Shown here: one piece after another, positions 1 through 9,846 of the stretch
Layout: each line of letters begins with the position of its first letter
Numbering within the stretch: position 1 is the first letter of the stretch
Assembly: GCF_020379485.1 (NCBI RefSeq)
Contig: NW_026014884.1
Location: 310,001 to 374,000, forward strand
DNA from: Brassica napus
Taxonomy: Eukaryota > Streptophyta > Magnoliopsida > Brassicales > Brassicaceae
DNA: 64,000 bases
Direction of reading: 5' to 3'
Program-made: the position numbers and the translations under genes
Notes under the pieces: model-generated
Seen by the model: the letters and a program-made list of their open reading frames with translations, nothing else
What the model was told of the DNA's origin: nothing
The model's database searches: none

Positions 1-9
1 AGTCTGAGC

Positions 10-27
10 AACCTGGCTCTGATACCA
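10..27 (-). other. Primer-binding site of element K1
   Basis: The plus strand shows the complement of TGGTATCAGAGCCAGGTT, which pairs with the last 18 nt of plant initiator tRNA-Met. It abuts the LTR at 28-966, so K1 is a minus-strand LTR retrotransposon whose internal part lies left of the window. Confidence 0.85.
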
Positions 28-966
28 TGTGAGATTTTCAGAGTACAAGTGCTTGAGTGATGTAAGAACAGATGAGAGATTTGTGTATGATGAAGTATGA
101 AGAATAGAAATGAGTTTAAGAGAATCAGAGAGAGTATGGGAGAGACTAAGAGATTAGGAACGTGTATGGGAGATTAGAGAGACTTAGTAACCAGAGAATA
201 AGATCCAAGAACAAGTTTATGAAGAAGAGAGACTCTCTCAGCTTAAGGGTTACAAAATGATCCTAAGAGGCTTATTTATGCCTTTACACAACTCAGATCA
301 TAAAACTAGATCCTAAGGCTGTAAATTAAAGATAAATGGATGGTTAGGATGAGAGGAAGCTGGTCTTTGATGTTCTGGTGCTAGCTGGTCGTGGTTGGAC
401 TGAATGGAGGGCTCAGATTGCTTCATTTGAATTGGATGGATCAGATGAGTCAAGGCTGTAAAGGTAAAGCACCTTTACCTTTCCAGCTCATACCAACAGC
501 TCACCTTATCCATTTGATTCTTCCTTTGCCTCCAAGACTCCCCAACGGACATAAGGAAAGGATTGGATCAAAGTAAACCGCCCTCACATTGCACATCTTG
601 ATTTGGGCTTAACCGGATGACTTGGGCGAGAGGAGTGGGCTGTACGGTCGTTGGTACGGACCTCCTGTCCGTACCACTTGCCCTATCTTTGTACATTGCC
701 CTATCTTCCCTCTTGATTGCACCAGACATCTTCATGGCTTGCCCTAGGCCGTACATGGCCGTACTGAATGCCCTAGCTTTGCACCATACTGCCATCTTCT
801 CCCAAACTCCTCCAAAGCCTTCACATGATCAGTCTAAGTCTTTCCTAGACTTAACTTCACAAGATAACTACTTCAGAACACTTCTGAAGCTTGATTGAAC
901 TCTTCTGGACATCTTCTAGAGCTTGCCCTATTATTGTACAAGCTCTATCTTCTCTTCAGTTCAACA
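28..966 (-). repeat. 5' LTR of element K1
   Basis: On the minus strand this LTR starts TGTTGAACTG and ends AATCTCACA next to the PBS. It resembles the LTRs of families A and B in its ends and layout. A cluster of CCGTAC/GTACGG hexamers lies at about 635-770. Its right end abuts a copia pol fragment. The left target duplication (GAGGG would be expected) is outside the window. There is no credible gene in it. Confidence 0.8.
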
Positions 967-2190
967 GAGGGTTCACTCAAACATATGGAGAGGATTACAT
1001 TGAGACATTTGCACCAGTAGCCAAGTTACATACCATTAGAATTGTACTAAGCTTGGCGGTTAACCTTGGATGGGGATTGTGGCAAATGGATGTGAAGAAT
1101 GCATTCTTACAAGGAGAACTTGAGGATGAAGTCTACATGTATCCTCCACCAGGTCTTGAACATCTAGTGAAGAGAGGGAATGTACTGAGGCTAAAGAAGG
1201 CTATCTATGGGTTGAAGCAATCACCAAGAGCATGGTACAACAAGTTGAGCACAACTCTGAACGGCCGAGGTTTTAAGAAGTCAGAATTGGACCATACTCT
1301 CTTTACCCTCACTACTCCCTCAGGTATGGTTGCTCTCCTTGTGTATGTGGATGATATCATTATCACAGGAAGTGATAAGGAAGGTATCAAAGCAACCAAG
1401 GAGTTTCTAAAGTCTATGTTTGAAATAAAAGACTTGGGAGAAATGAAATACTTTCTTGGAATTGAGATTTGTAGATCCAAGGAAGGTTTGTTCATGTCCC
1501 AAAGGAAGTATACACTTGATCTTTTGAAAGGTGCAGGTGCTTATGGAGGCAAGACAGCAAGGATGCCAATGGAGGATGGCACAAAGTACCAAGAGAGGGG
1601 GAGATTGAAGACAGCAAGCCATTTCATGATCCTAAACTCTATAGAAAACTTGTTGGCAAATTGATTTATCTAACCATCACAAGACCTGATATATGCTTTG
1701 CTGTGAATCAGGTGAGTCAACACATGCAGCTTCCCAAGGAACATCACTGGCGTATGGTGGAGAGGCTGCTGATGTATCTAAATGGCTCGCCGGATCAAGG
1801 TGTATGGATGGGGTGCAATGGAAGCACAGAAGTGGTGGGCTATTGTGATGCTGATTGGGCAGGTGATAGAGCTGACAAAAGATCAACAACCGGCTATTGC
1901 ACATTCATTGGAGGCAACTTGGTGACTTGGAAGAGTAAGAAACAGAAGGTGGTGTCATGCTCTAGTGCAGAAGCTGAGTATAGAGCTATGCTGAAGCTTA
2001 CAAACGAGCTAGTTTGGATCAAGGGCATCTTGAAGCATTTGGAGATAGCACAAGACACTCCAATGACAATGCATTGTGACAACCAGGCCGCCATTCACAT
2101 AGCCTCCAACTCGGTGTTCCATGAGAGAACAAAGCACATTGAGGTTGATTGCCACAAGGTGAGGCAGATGATTGTCCTAGGAGTCATCTT
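967..2190 (+). pseudogene. Ty1/copia pol fragment M (RT to RNase H)
   Basis: A fragment of a copia polyprotein closely like element E. It begins in the RT domain at RGFTQTYGEDY, includes the RT catalytic motif YVDDIIITGSD (about 1347-1380) and runs through RNase H motifs CDADWAGD, SSAEAEY, HCDNQAA and HIEVDCH. A single-base deletion near 1578 (after PMEDG) shifts the frame; the original frame resumes downstream in the reading frame open from about 1661. The fragment is cut on the left by the K1 LTR and on the right by the K2 LTR, directly after VLGVI, so the C-terminus is lost. It is the remnant of a plus-strand element older than K1, K2 and A1. Confidence 0.9.
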
Positions 2191-2518
2191 TGTGAGATTT
2201 TCAGAGTACAAGTGCTTGAGTGATGTAAGAACAGATGAGAGATTTGTGTATGATGAAGTATGAAGAATAGAAATGAGTTTAAGAGAATCAGAGAGAGTAT
2301 GGGAGAGACTAAGAGATTAGGAACGTGTATGGGAGATTAGAGAGACTTAGTAACCAGAGAATAAGATCCAAGAACAAGTTTATGAAGAAGAGAGACTCTC
2401 TCAGCTTAAAAGTTACAAAATGATCCTAAGAGGCTTATTTATGCCTTTACACAACTCAGATCATAAACCTAGATCCTAAGGCTGTAAATTAAAGATAAAT
2501 GGATGGTTACGATGAGAG
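2191..2518 (-). repeat. LTR fragment of element K2
   Basis: Nearly identical to the first 328 bp of the K1 LTR as read on the plus strand, in the same orientation. It begins with TGTGAGATTTTCAG directly after ATCTT of the M pol fragment and is cut at 2518 by the 5' LTR of A1. It may be a solo LTR or one LTR of a second K-family insertion; the remaining part is not in the window. Confidence 0.8.
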
Positions 2519-3520
2519 TGTTAACTTGAAGAAAGGAATGGAAGAGCTAAAGGTGTTGAGTTGAGATGGATCTTGTGCAATAATAGGGCAAGAGCTTTAG
2601 AGATTGCCTATCAAGAGTTATGAAGTGTATGAAGGTGTCTAGAAGTGATCTAATGGGTGTTCTAAGCAAGGGCAAAGTCTAGGAGAGACTTAGAAGAGTC
2701 TTGAGGAGCAAATGGGCGAGTGTGCAAAGAGAGGGCTAGGCTGTACGGCCATGTACGGACATGTACGGACTGGTACGGCCCGAGAGATCACAACTCGCCC
2801 ATTTGAGATGTTTTGAGATGGTGCAAAGTCCGGGACAAGACGTGCAAGCTTAGGGCGTGATCAGAACATGTCCGGGAGGCTTTGTGCAATCTTAGGGTGT
2901 TGGGAGAAGCATCTGGTCGTGTGGAATCATTTGGGCATCAAGAAGATGCTGTTTGGATAAGGGAAGTGGTCCCTGATTGTGATTGGCTGTAAGTAGTCCA
3001 AAGACAGGCTGGATAGAGCTGTTAAAGGAAGAGCAAGTTGGCTATGAACCTGGACAGTTCTATGGACAGATTCAGGTGGTAATGCTGGTGCATTCATAGC
3101 CACTCTTCCCTTTATCCAATCAGGCGCCACTACCCAGCTCACCATCTCTCCTAGACTGATCCAAGCCATCCAATTCAAACCAGAACATCTCCATCCTTCA
3201 AGTCTTATCCATTTACTTTAGGGTTTCATAAGTTTGTAACCTGATTGTATAAAAAGACCCTTAAGGGGCGTTTTGTATCTCTTAAGTGAGTATGGGGGTT
3301 TTCCCCATCTCCTTCATAATTATAAAAGTGTGTTCTTGATCAGATTCCCTTAATCTACCCCTTTCTTAGTCTCTAATCTCTTAATCTCTCAAAGTCTCTT
3401 TGTTTCTGATTCGAGTTCATACTAGTTTCATCAGACCTCTTATTCAACTAGTTCAAGACCTTATCTTTGCCTTTAATGGCTTTTCATACACATACACAGC
3501 CAGAGCTCTCAAATCTCACA
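2519..3520 (+). repeat. 5' LTR of A1
   Basis: 1002 bp, TGTTAACTTG to AATCTCACA. A TATAAAAAG box lies at 3248-3256, followed by a short inverted repeat ATGGGG/CCCCAT at 3292-3308 that would lie near the 5' end of the transcript. Four GTACGG hexamers cluster at about 2747-2785. Short antisense ORFs recur in every copy but have no coding character. Confidence 0.88.
3248..3256 (+). promoter_or_regulatory. Predicted TATA box of A1
   Basis: TATAAAAAG in the 5' LTR, about 265 bp before the LTR end. It is conserved in A2. It is the best core-promoter candidate and places transcription start near 3280. Confidence 0.6.
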
Positions 3521-3538
3521 TGGTATCAGAGCCAGGTT
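3521..3538 (+). other. Primer-binding site of A1
   Basis: TGGTATCAGAGCCAGGTT directly follows the LTR and is an 18-nt match to the complement of the initiator tRNA-Met 3' end. Confidence 0.9.
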
Positions 3539-5664
3539 CATCAGAACCTGAGCTGAAGCTTCCGCAAACACACTGCTCTCTCCTCAGCTCAAATCCAAAC
3601 CATAGAAGCTCTCTCCATCCGGTTCAGCTTCTTATGAAGAAGAAGACTGAAGCTTGGCGAGTTCTCATGGTTCCTCATCCTGTTCTCTTCCTGTCCTGGT
3701 GGTGATTCTCAGTGGAAGCAAAGGTGTATGGACAAGGCCTAGCTATCCTTGTACCAAGGCGCCTTGTCCAAGAGAAGATCACATCCGGTTCCAAAGAAGA
3801 TGGTGTCAAGAGCTTGGCGCCTAGTGGAGATGAAGAAAGGAGGGGTCTTTGAAGCTGATGGTACAAGATGGAGGCCATGAACAGAAGGTGAAAGAGGTGG
3901 GTGACGATCCACACTCTCAAGACCAACAAAGCATGGCCGGTTTCATGAAAGGTTAAGGAACCAACCTGGTTCCTTGTGTAAGCGATTCTTTAAAACCTTC
4001 TTGATATTGAGCTTGTGGTGTGACTGTGCCTGGTTATTGTGATGTGTATTGATTGAAAAACCTGAGGATAATGTGTGATTGCTAAATAAAATTAGTTGAA
4101 TCTGTCCCAGGATGCTTTAAAGGCTTGTTTAGTGTTTAAATAGTAAAATGCTTGCTCCTGTTAAGTAATGAGTTTGCTAAATGAAATGGTATTGTTTGAA
4201 GCTCATGAACTGAAAACAGATTGAAAGTAATGCATTGTCTGATGATAAGTGATGATAGTAATGCTTAGCCTAAGTTATAAATGAATGTGTGATGGATTGT
4301 ATTGTTGCATTCATGAATTGAAACTGATTAAGGTTAATGCATACTGTCAAATGGCTGTCTTACATTGAAGCATTAGATTCATGTCTAAATGCTGAGTAAA
4401 GAAGCTTTAAAAATTGCCTAGGTAGCTTGTATTGAATCTGTTATGATCTTACTTGTGCTTAGAGAGTTTGCTTGCAAAGATTAGAACTTGAAAATGTCTA
4501 GTTTAATCTGTTGCATTGCTTAAAGACATTGGTGTTCAAACTTGATGATGCATCAAGGGTTGACCCAATGCACTTGTGTCTTATCTTTGCTGGAGTTTGA
4601 GTGATGTTTCAGGTTCACAAGAGGTGTTCTTGGTTCACCATCCATCCGAGTTGAAAGAGGAAGACTTAGCCCATTGTGTGGAGCAATGGAGAGTTGAGAA
4701 AGAAGTGGTGATGCGCCACTGATGTGTAGTCTCACTGAAGCTCACTTGCAAGCTTGGACCTATACTCAATCCAAGCTTGAGGAGGGGAGTTTAGTGAGCT
4801 ATCAGTCGGACCAAGAAGGTTCAGAAGGTCCATTGCAAGCAACTGAAGAAGAAGGAGCCATCCGGGTCTAGGCAGTGGCATGTCTAGGCAAGAGAGTGTT
4901 CAGAGCACTCTTGGCTGTGAGAAGATGAAGACTCTATCAGTGCGGCTTCTAGTGTGAGGTGGCTGAAGAGGTAGCTGAAGCTTCCACAAGCACTCCATGA
5001 AGATGGCAAGTTCAGAAGGTGTTGCAATGGAGTAATGGTGCAGATCATGAAGCTATCCATCCAAGCTTGTTCCTGTGAGAGTCTCAAGCTTGAGGGGGAG
5101 TGTTGAAGCTTACATGATCTGAGAGTACTTGGTGGTTATTCAAGAAGAGGAGCAGATCAGTTATGAAGCATAATGAAGGATGAAGAAGCAATCACCAATG
5201 CGGCCTCTAGAGTGAGGTGATTGGTACTACAGTCTGAAGCATCCTGTCATGAAGGTTTCAGTAACATGGTGGTGACTCATGAAGAAGAAGCAGCCAAGAC
5301 TCAGCTTGTATCTATCAAGGAAGATCTGGTAGTCCGAGCACTTGATCACAACAAGAAGGTTGTGAGAAAGGGGGAGAGACCAAGATCTGTCTAAAGAAGA
5401 GTACAAGAAGTGTTGATGATGAGCAAGAGGAGTGGGTTCTATCTTGCATCACATGAGGGCCATGATCCAGAGTCTTTGTGTCCCTTACATTGTTGGTAAG
5501 GCACAAAGACTCACTGGCCAATCCCTAGGCCTTGGAGACTTTACTCTTTTTCCCTCATCAAGGTTTTGTCCCAAAGGGTTTTCCTTGGTGAGGTTTTTAA
5601 TGAGGAAGTTCTTCAAGGTTCCAAGCTTGACTTAGGATCAGCTAAAGTCAAGCTTGAGGGGGAG
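3539..5664 (+). other. Non-coding internal region of A1
   Basis: No recognisable protein domain in either strand; the longest ORFs are about 60-100 codons. Nearly identical sequence is present in A2, and much of the PPT-proximal half also in element B. It holds three hairpin-plus-purine-tract units: an AAGCTT-centred inverted repeat followed by GAGGAGGGGAG at about 4749-4789, a second followed by GAGGGGGAG at about 5062-5100, and the functional one at 5622-5664 next to the 3' LTR. I see no other feature here. Confidence 0.75.
5530..5656 (+). other. 3' structured module (outer stem, 41-nt hairpin, PPT hairpin) of A1
   Basis: The inner hairpin at 5553-5593 has arms CCTCATCAAGG and CCTTGGTGAGG with apical CCC-AAA-GGG. 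The outer stem pairs CCTTGGAGA/CTT at 5530-5541 with the segment just 3' of the hairpin. The second hairpin at 5622-5656 has arms CAAGCTTGACT and AGTCAAGCTTG and runs into the PPT. The same module occurs in every autonomous element here. Confidence 0.75.
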
Positions 5665-6279
5665 TGTTAACTTGAAGAAAGGAATGGAAGAGCTAAAGGT
5701 GTTGAGTTGAGATGGATCTTGTGCAATAATAGGGCAAGAGCTTTAGAGATTGCCTATCAAGAGTTATGAAGTGTATGAAGGTGTCTAGAAGTGATCTAAT
5801 GGGTGTTCTAAGCAAGGGCAAAGTCTAGGAGAGACTTAGAAGAATCTTGAGGAGCAAATGGGCGAGTGTGCAAAGAGAGGGCTAGGCTGTACGGCCATGT
5901 ACGGACATGTACGGACTGGTACGGCCCGAGCGATCACAACTCGCCCATTTGAGATGTTTTGAGATGGTGCAAAGTCCGGGACAAGACGTGCAAGCTTAGG
6001 GCGTGATCAGAACATGTCCGGGAGGCTTTGTGCAATCTTAGGGTGTTGGGAGAAGCATCTGGTCGTGTGGAATCATTTGGGCATCAAGAAGATGCTGTTT
6101 GGATAAGGGAAGTGGTCCCTGATTGTGATTGGCTGTAAGTAGTCCAAAGACAGGCTGGATAGAGCTGTTAAAGGAAGAGCAAGTTGGCTATGAACCTGGA
6201 CAGTTCTATGGACAGATTCAGGTGGTAATGCTGGTGCATTCATAGCCACTCTTCCCTTTATCCAATCAGGCGCCACTAC
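5665..6279 (+). repeat. Truncated 3' LTR of A1
   Basis: The first 615 bp of the A-family LTR, following the PPT, interrupted by the D 3' LTR. It shares private bases with the A1 5' LTR (for example AATAAT near 5728 where A2 has AATGAT), confirming the two are a pair. The remaining 387 bp is not found on the far side of D. Confidence 0.88.
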
Positions 6280-6341
6280 TATAAGTTTTAGAGAATCTGA
6301 GTTTGATATAAGGAAAGAAAGAGATTAGAAAGAGTCTAGAG
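6280..6341 (-). repeat. 3' LTR of D, outer part
   Basis: The first 62 bp of the D LTR as read on the plus strand (TATAAGTTTTAGAG onward). It ends with TAGAG, the target duplication of element C. The rest of this LTR is at 21315-21873. Confidence 0.88.
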
Positions 6342-6927
6342 TATCACTTTTAGGATTTAGTAGAGTAATCTGAGTAAATAAGAAAGACTAGAAGTGATTT
6401 AGAAGAGATTTGAGTATGAAATGAGATTAGGAGTCTAGGATCGAATCATGTTGAGAGTAAAGACTAAGAGAGACTCATAACTTTCTTAATAATATTAATG
6501 AGTGAGGTTACATATTTATAAGAGGAACACAAGGGTTTACAAGAGGGAAAATGAGCACTATTGAGCCGTGTGTAGTCAAGGCAATGGATTCAAATCAACC
6601 ACTAGGATGCATCACACGCTTATGGCATCTTGGACTAAAGGTGCTTTAGCTTTCCAGCCTGTTCCAGCCTGGCACCGCGTCCCCTTATCCTTTCAACGGT
6701 CTGATCCTCTCCCTAAGCTACCCAAGTCACTCCTCCTTAGTTACCGTCTCACTTGGATAAGGTATGGTAAGTTTTGGTTGAGGTTTGGATGGTACGGCCT
6801 TGTACGGCCTTGTACGGCCTTGTACGGCCTACCGTACCATACTCTCCCAAACTTCCCTAAGTACTTCATCTCCTCTTCTCTTCAACTCCTTATCTCTTCA
6901 TCTCCATATACTCAGCTCATCTCAACA
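6342..6927 (-). repeat. 3' LTR of C
   Basis: 586 bp. It contains four GTACGG units in a roughly 10-bp periodic array (about 6792-6838), where the 5' LTR has three. The purine tract complement CTCCCCCTC follows it directly. Confidence 0.9.
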
Positions 6928-6935
6928 CTCCCCCT

Positions 6936-7060
6936 CAAGCTTAGCTTTGTGGAAGCCTAAGCTTGGACAGCCATGAGATCTTCCTCATTAAAAACCTCAC
7001 CAAGGAAAACCCATTGGGACAAAACCTTAATGAGGGAAAAAGAGTAAAGATCTCATGACT
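6936..7060 (-). other. 3' structured module of C
   Basis: The 41-nt hairpin at 6995-7035 has minus-strand arms CCTCATTAAGG and CCTTGGTGAGG (two G-U pairs). The PPT hairpin at 6936-6965 has arms CAAGCTTAG and CTAAGCTTG. The outer stem pairs AGTCATGAGATCTT with the segment 3' of the hairpin. The hairpin starts 32 nt after the stop codon. Confidence 0.75.
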
Positions 7061-7067
7061 AAGGGGA

Positions 7068-8283
7068 TCAGCTACTTCTCTTCCCAAGATCAATGAGGCC
7101 CAATCTGATATGAATGGACTCCATTGTCTTTTGCCTCGCAGCCTTGGTGAATACATCAGCCAACTGATCTTCACTCCTAGTATAACATGGCAAGATGAAT
7201 CCTAGGACAATCATCTGCCTCACCTTGTGGCAATCAACCTCAATGTGCTTTGTTCTCTCATGGAACACCGAGTTGGAGGCTATGTGAATGGCTGCTTGGT
7301 TGTCACAATGCATTGTCATTGGAGTGGCTTGTTCTATCTTCAAATGCTTCAAGATGCCCTTGATCCAAACTAGCTCGTTTGTAAGCTTCAGCATAGCTCT
7401 ATATTCAGCTTCTGCACTTGAGCATGACACCACCTTCTGTTTCTTACTCTTCCAAGTTACCAAGTTGCCTCCAATGAATGTGCAATAGCCGGTTGTTGAT
7501 CTCCTGTCAGCTCTATCACCTGCCCAATCCGCATAACAATAGCCCACTACTTCTGTGCTTCTGGATATTTAGCAAAAGAACACACGGCCTGAGTAGGATG
7601 CTTCACAGCTTGGGCATTGTAGTACACTCTTGTGTTTACCCAACTGGAAGGATCCTTTCTCAGCCTTGTACTTCTTCTCAACACTGGCCCTTCTTGCACC
7701 ATCTCTTGTTCTTCTTCTTGTGGCAGTACACTTGGTTCAGATCTTTCTTCTCCTAGCTGACTTGCTTCAGCTCCTTCTTCCCTTAGCTGACTCTCTTCAG
7801 CTCCTTGTTGATCATTTGATTCCTCAGCTTGATCATGAGAACCAGAACTCTCTTCTCTACTTGTCTCTTCATGGTTTTGAGTTCTTGTTTCATTCCCCCC
7901 CTCATGGTCAAGATTGGAGGTCTGATGATCCGGTACTGGAGTAGTGCTTCTTCCACCTTGATTCATGTTGATTCCAAGACCCTCTAGGATAATCCTCAAT
8001 GTTTCAGCTCTATCAGAAGTGAGATCTTTCAAATCATCTTGAGTCTGCTCCTCATAGTATCCTTTTTCTTCAACAAACTTCACTTCTCTAGATACTAACA
8101 CTCTCCTTGTGTTAGGATCATAGCACTTGTATCCTTTCTGACTTGATGAATATCCAATAAACATTGCCTTTGAACTCTTAGCTTCTAGCTTGTTTCTTAT
8201 CTCTCCAGGCACCATCACAAAACACAAACATCCAAAGATCTTCATATGCTCTAGAGAGGGTTTGTACTGATTCAGTACCTCAA
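7068..8283 (-). pseudogene. Element C polyprotein, C-terminal part (RT deleted)
   Basis: Encodes the end of the integrase and the acidic linker up to CSFAKYPE, then jumps to STEVVGYC of RNase H. The whole RT domain (about 1.1 kb by comparison with N) is missing and the frame is shifted. The breakpoint shares GAAGCACA-like microhomology near 7550-7560. RNase H follows to the stop, but its first catalytic motif reads CYADWAGD instead of CDADWAGD (codon 7533-7535), losing the expected aspartate. The upstream part of the gene is at 18259-20505, beyond element B. Confidence 0.9.
7893..7909 (-). other. Candidate central polypurine tract of C
   Basis: The minus strand reads GACCATGAGGGGGGGAA in the linker between integrase and RT. 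The same purine-run position is conserved in N, D, E, F, G and I. Confidence 0.5.
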
Positions 8284-9176
8284 TGTGAGATTTTCAGAGA
8301 TCTCAGGTTGTGTGTGTGTATAAGCTCCAATGGAGCAAGCTGAGAAGATTAGAGTTTGTTTTAGGTGATTTTAGAGAGAGGGTTTATAAGAGTGTTTCTG
8401 TGTTTACTTAAATCAGAAACAAGAGACTTTGAGAGATTAAGAGTATAAGAAAGGGAGAGATTAAAGGGAATCTGATTCAAGAACACATTTCATTATGAAG
8501 TGGAGAGGGGAAATCCCCCAAACTCCCTTAAGGCTCAAAATCGCCTCTTACAAGCTTATTTATAAGCTTAATAGGTTTGCACAATCTGAAACCTAAATCT
8601 AATGGATAATATTAACTTGAGAGAATGGATGGTGTAGATGAGAGCTTGGTATTGCAATCTGTGTGATGTCTTGTGATTGGCTGAGGGCTGATGATATCTG
8701 ATTGGCTGATTCAAACTGGTCAAAGGGAAGGCTGTTCTCCCATTGGCTCCTTATAGGCTCCCATGTATCAAGCCTTCATTCAGACCATGTTCATGGTCGT
8801 GCCCCCCTTTGGCTTTACAGCCAAGGCCAGCCTTTCCATCCTCCAAAGTAACCAATCAGCTCCATCTTTGCTCTCATTGGCCGCTTGCCTCCACAAAGGA
8901 TCTTCTTGATTTCCTTTTGATGCTTCACGACCAGACTTCTTTTTATTAGCCCTAAGTATGCACAAAGTCTCTCGGACATGTTCTGATCACGCCCTAAGTT
9001 TGCACATCTTGTCCCGGACTTTGCACCACCTCAAAACATCTCAAATGGCCAAGTTGTGTATCCTCGGGTTGTCTCGGTCCGTACGGATCCGTACAGGTCC
9101 GTACCATCCGTACTGCCTCGCCCTAAGTATGCACACTTGCCCATTTGCTCCGAAACACTCTTCTAAGTCCCTCCTG
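8284..9176 (-). repeat. 3' LTR of B, outer part
   Basis: 893 bp of the B LTR, ending with TCCTG, the target duplication of N. It contains a CCGTAC cluster at about 9087-9119. The remaining 161 bp is at 14982-15142. Nothing coding is credible here. Confidence 0.9.
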
Positions 9177-9742
9177 TGTTGAAATGAGTTGAACAATATA
9201 TGAGAAGATAGCTTAAGGAGTTGGGAATGAGATAATGTGAAGGCAAAGAGAAGGAAAGCTTGGGAGTGATCAGACCATACAAGGCCGTACCGGCCGTACC
9301 ATCCGTACGGTCCGGATCAATCCACCACTCGACCAAGAGGAGAAGTTACCGCGTGAAAGAAGTAAACGGCCAAAGGAGTTTTACCTTAGGGGAGATGACC
9401 GTTTGGATGGATAGAGTGACTGAGCCTTATCCACACAGGCTGGAACAGGCTGTAAAGGCAAAAGGAACCTGGTCCAAGATGCCAAAAACGTGTGACAGCT
9501 CCCATTGGATCAAGTTTGAATTAAAGCAACCTTATCCTTGACCTCACATGCTTAGTCTCTCTGAAACCCTTGTATCTGATCCTATATATTGTAAACTCTG
9601 TCTTGATTAATAAAAAACACGAGTTTATGAGTATCTCTCTCTAGTTCATCATGATAATCTCATACACTTTCTCTTAAACACTCTAATCTCTCTTGAATCT
9701 CTCTTAGACTTCTCAATACCTTTCTTATTCTCTAAAATCATA
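9177..9742 (+). repeat. 5' LTR of N
   Basis: 566 bp, TGTTGAAATG to AAAATCATA. CCGTAC hexamers cluster at about 9283-9310. TATATAT at 9583-9589 and AATAAA at 9609-9614 mark a compact promoter and polyadenylation region. Confidence 0.93.
9583..9589 (+). promoter_or_regulatory. Predicted TATA box of N
   Basis: TATATAT in the 5' LTR, about 155 bp before the LTR end. AATAAA follows about 20 nt downstream, at or before the expected start site, so the poly(A) signal would be mainly in U3 and used only at the 3' LTR. Element E shows the same TATA-AATAAA spacing. Confidence 0.6.
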
Positions 9743-9760
9743 TGGTATCAGAGCCAGGTT
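9743..9760 (+). other. Primer-binding site of N
   Basis: TGGTATCAGAGCCAGGTT immediately after the 5' LTR, complementary to 18 nt of the initiator tRNA-Met 3' end. Confidence 0.93.
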
Positions 9761-9846
9761 GGCTGTGGTATTGAGATCTTGTGTTCTTCAGCTTCAGATA
9801 AACGTTCTTTCTTGTGAGATTCTAAACAAAGTTCAAGCAAATCAAG

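Larger units (their letters stand above)
2519..6279 (+). mobile_element. Non-autonomous LTR retrotransposon A1
   Basis: It has a 1002-bp 5' LTR, an 18-nt initiator tRNA-Met PBS, about 2.1 kb of internal DNA, a PPT and a 3' LTR broken off after 615 bp by element D. No gag, protease, integrase, RT or RNase H motif is readable in any frame, so it is a LARD-like dependent element. A near-identical full copy (A2) sits at 50475-54627. A1 inserted into the K2 LTR. The other half of its 3' LTR and of the K2 LTR is absent from the window. Confidence 0.88.

Noticed and set aside
10..27. tRNA-Met gene suggested by the CCTGGCTCTGATACCA sequence
   Set aside because: Only the 3' 18 nt are present, always abutting an LTR; these are primer-binding sites, not tRNA genes.
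2927..3178. Antisense 83-codon ORF in the A-family LTR, repeated in every copy
   Set aside because: It recurs only because the LTRs are near-identical; no domain, no start context, and it is shorter or altered in B.
4553..4735. 60-codon antisense ORF conserved between A1, A2 and B
   Set aside because: Similarity is at the nucleotide level throughout the region, differences do not favour synonymous sites, and no domain or promoter is visible.
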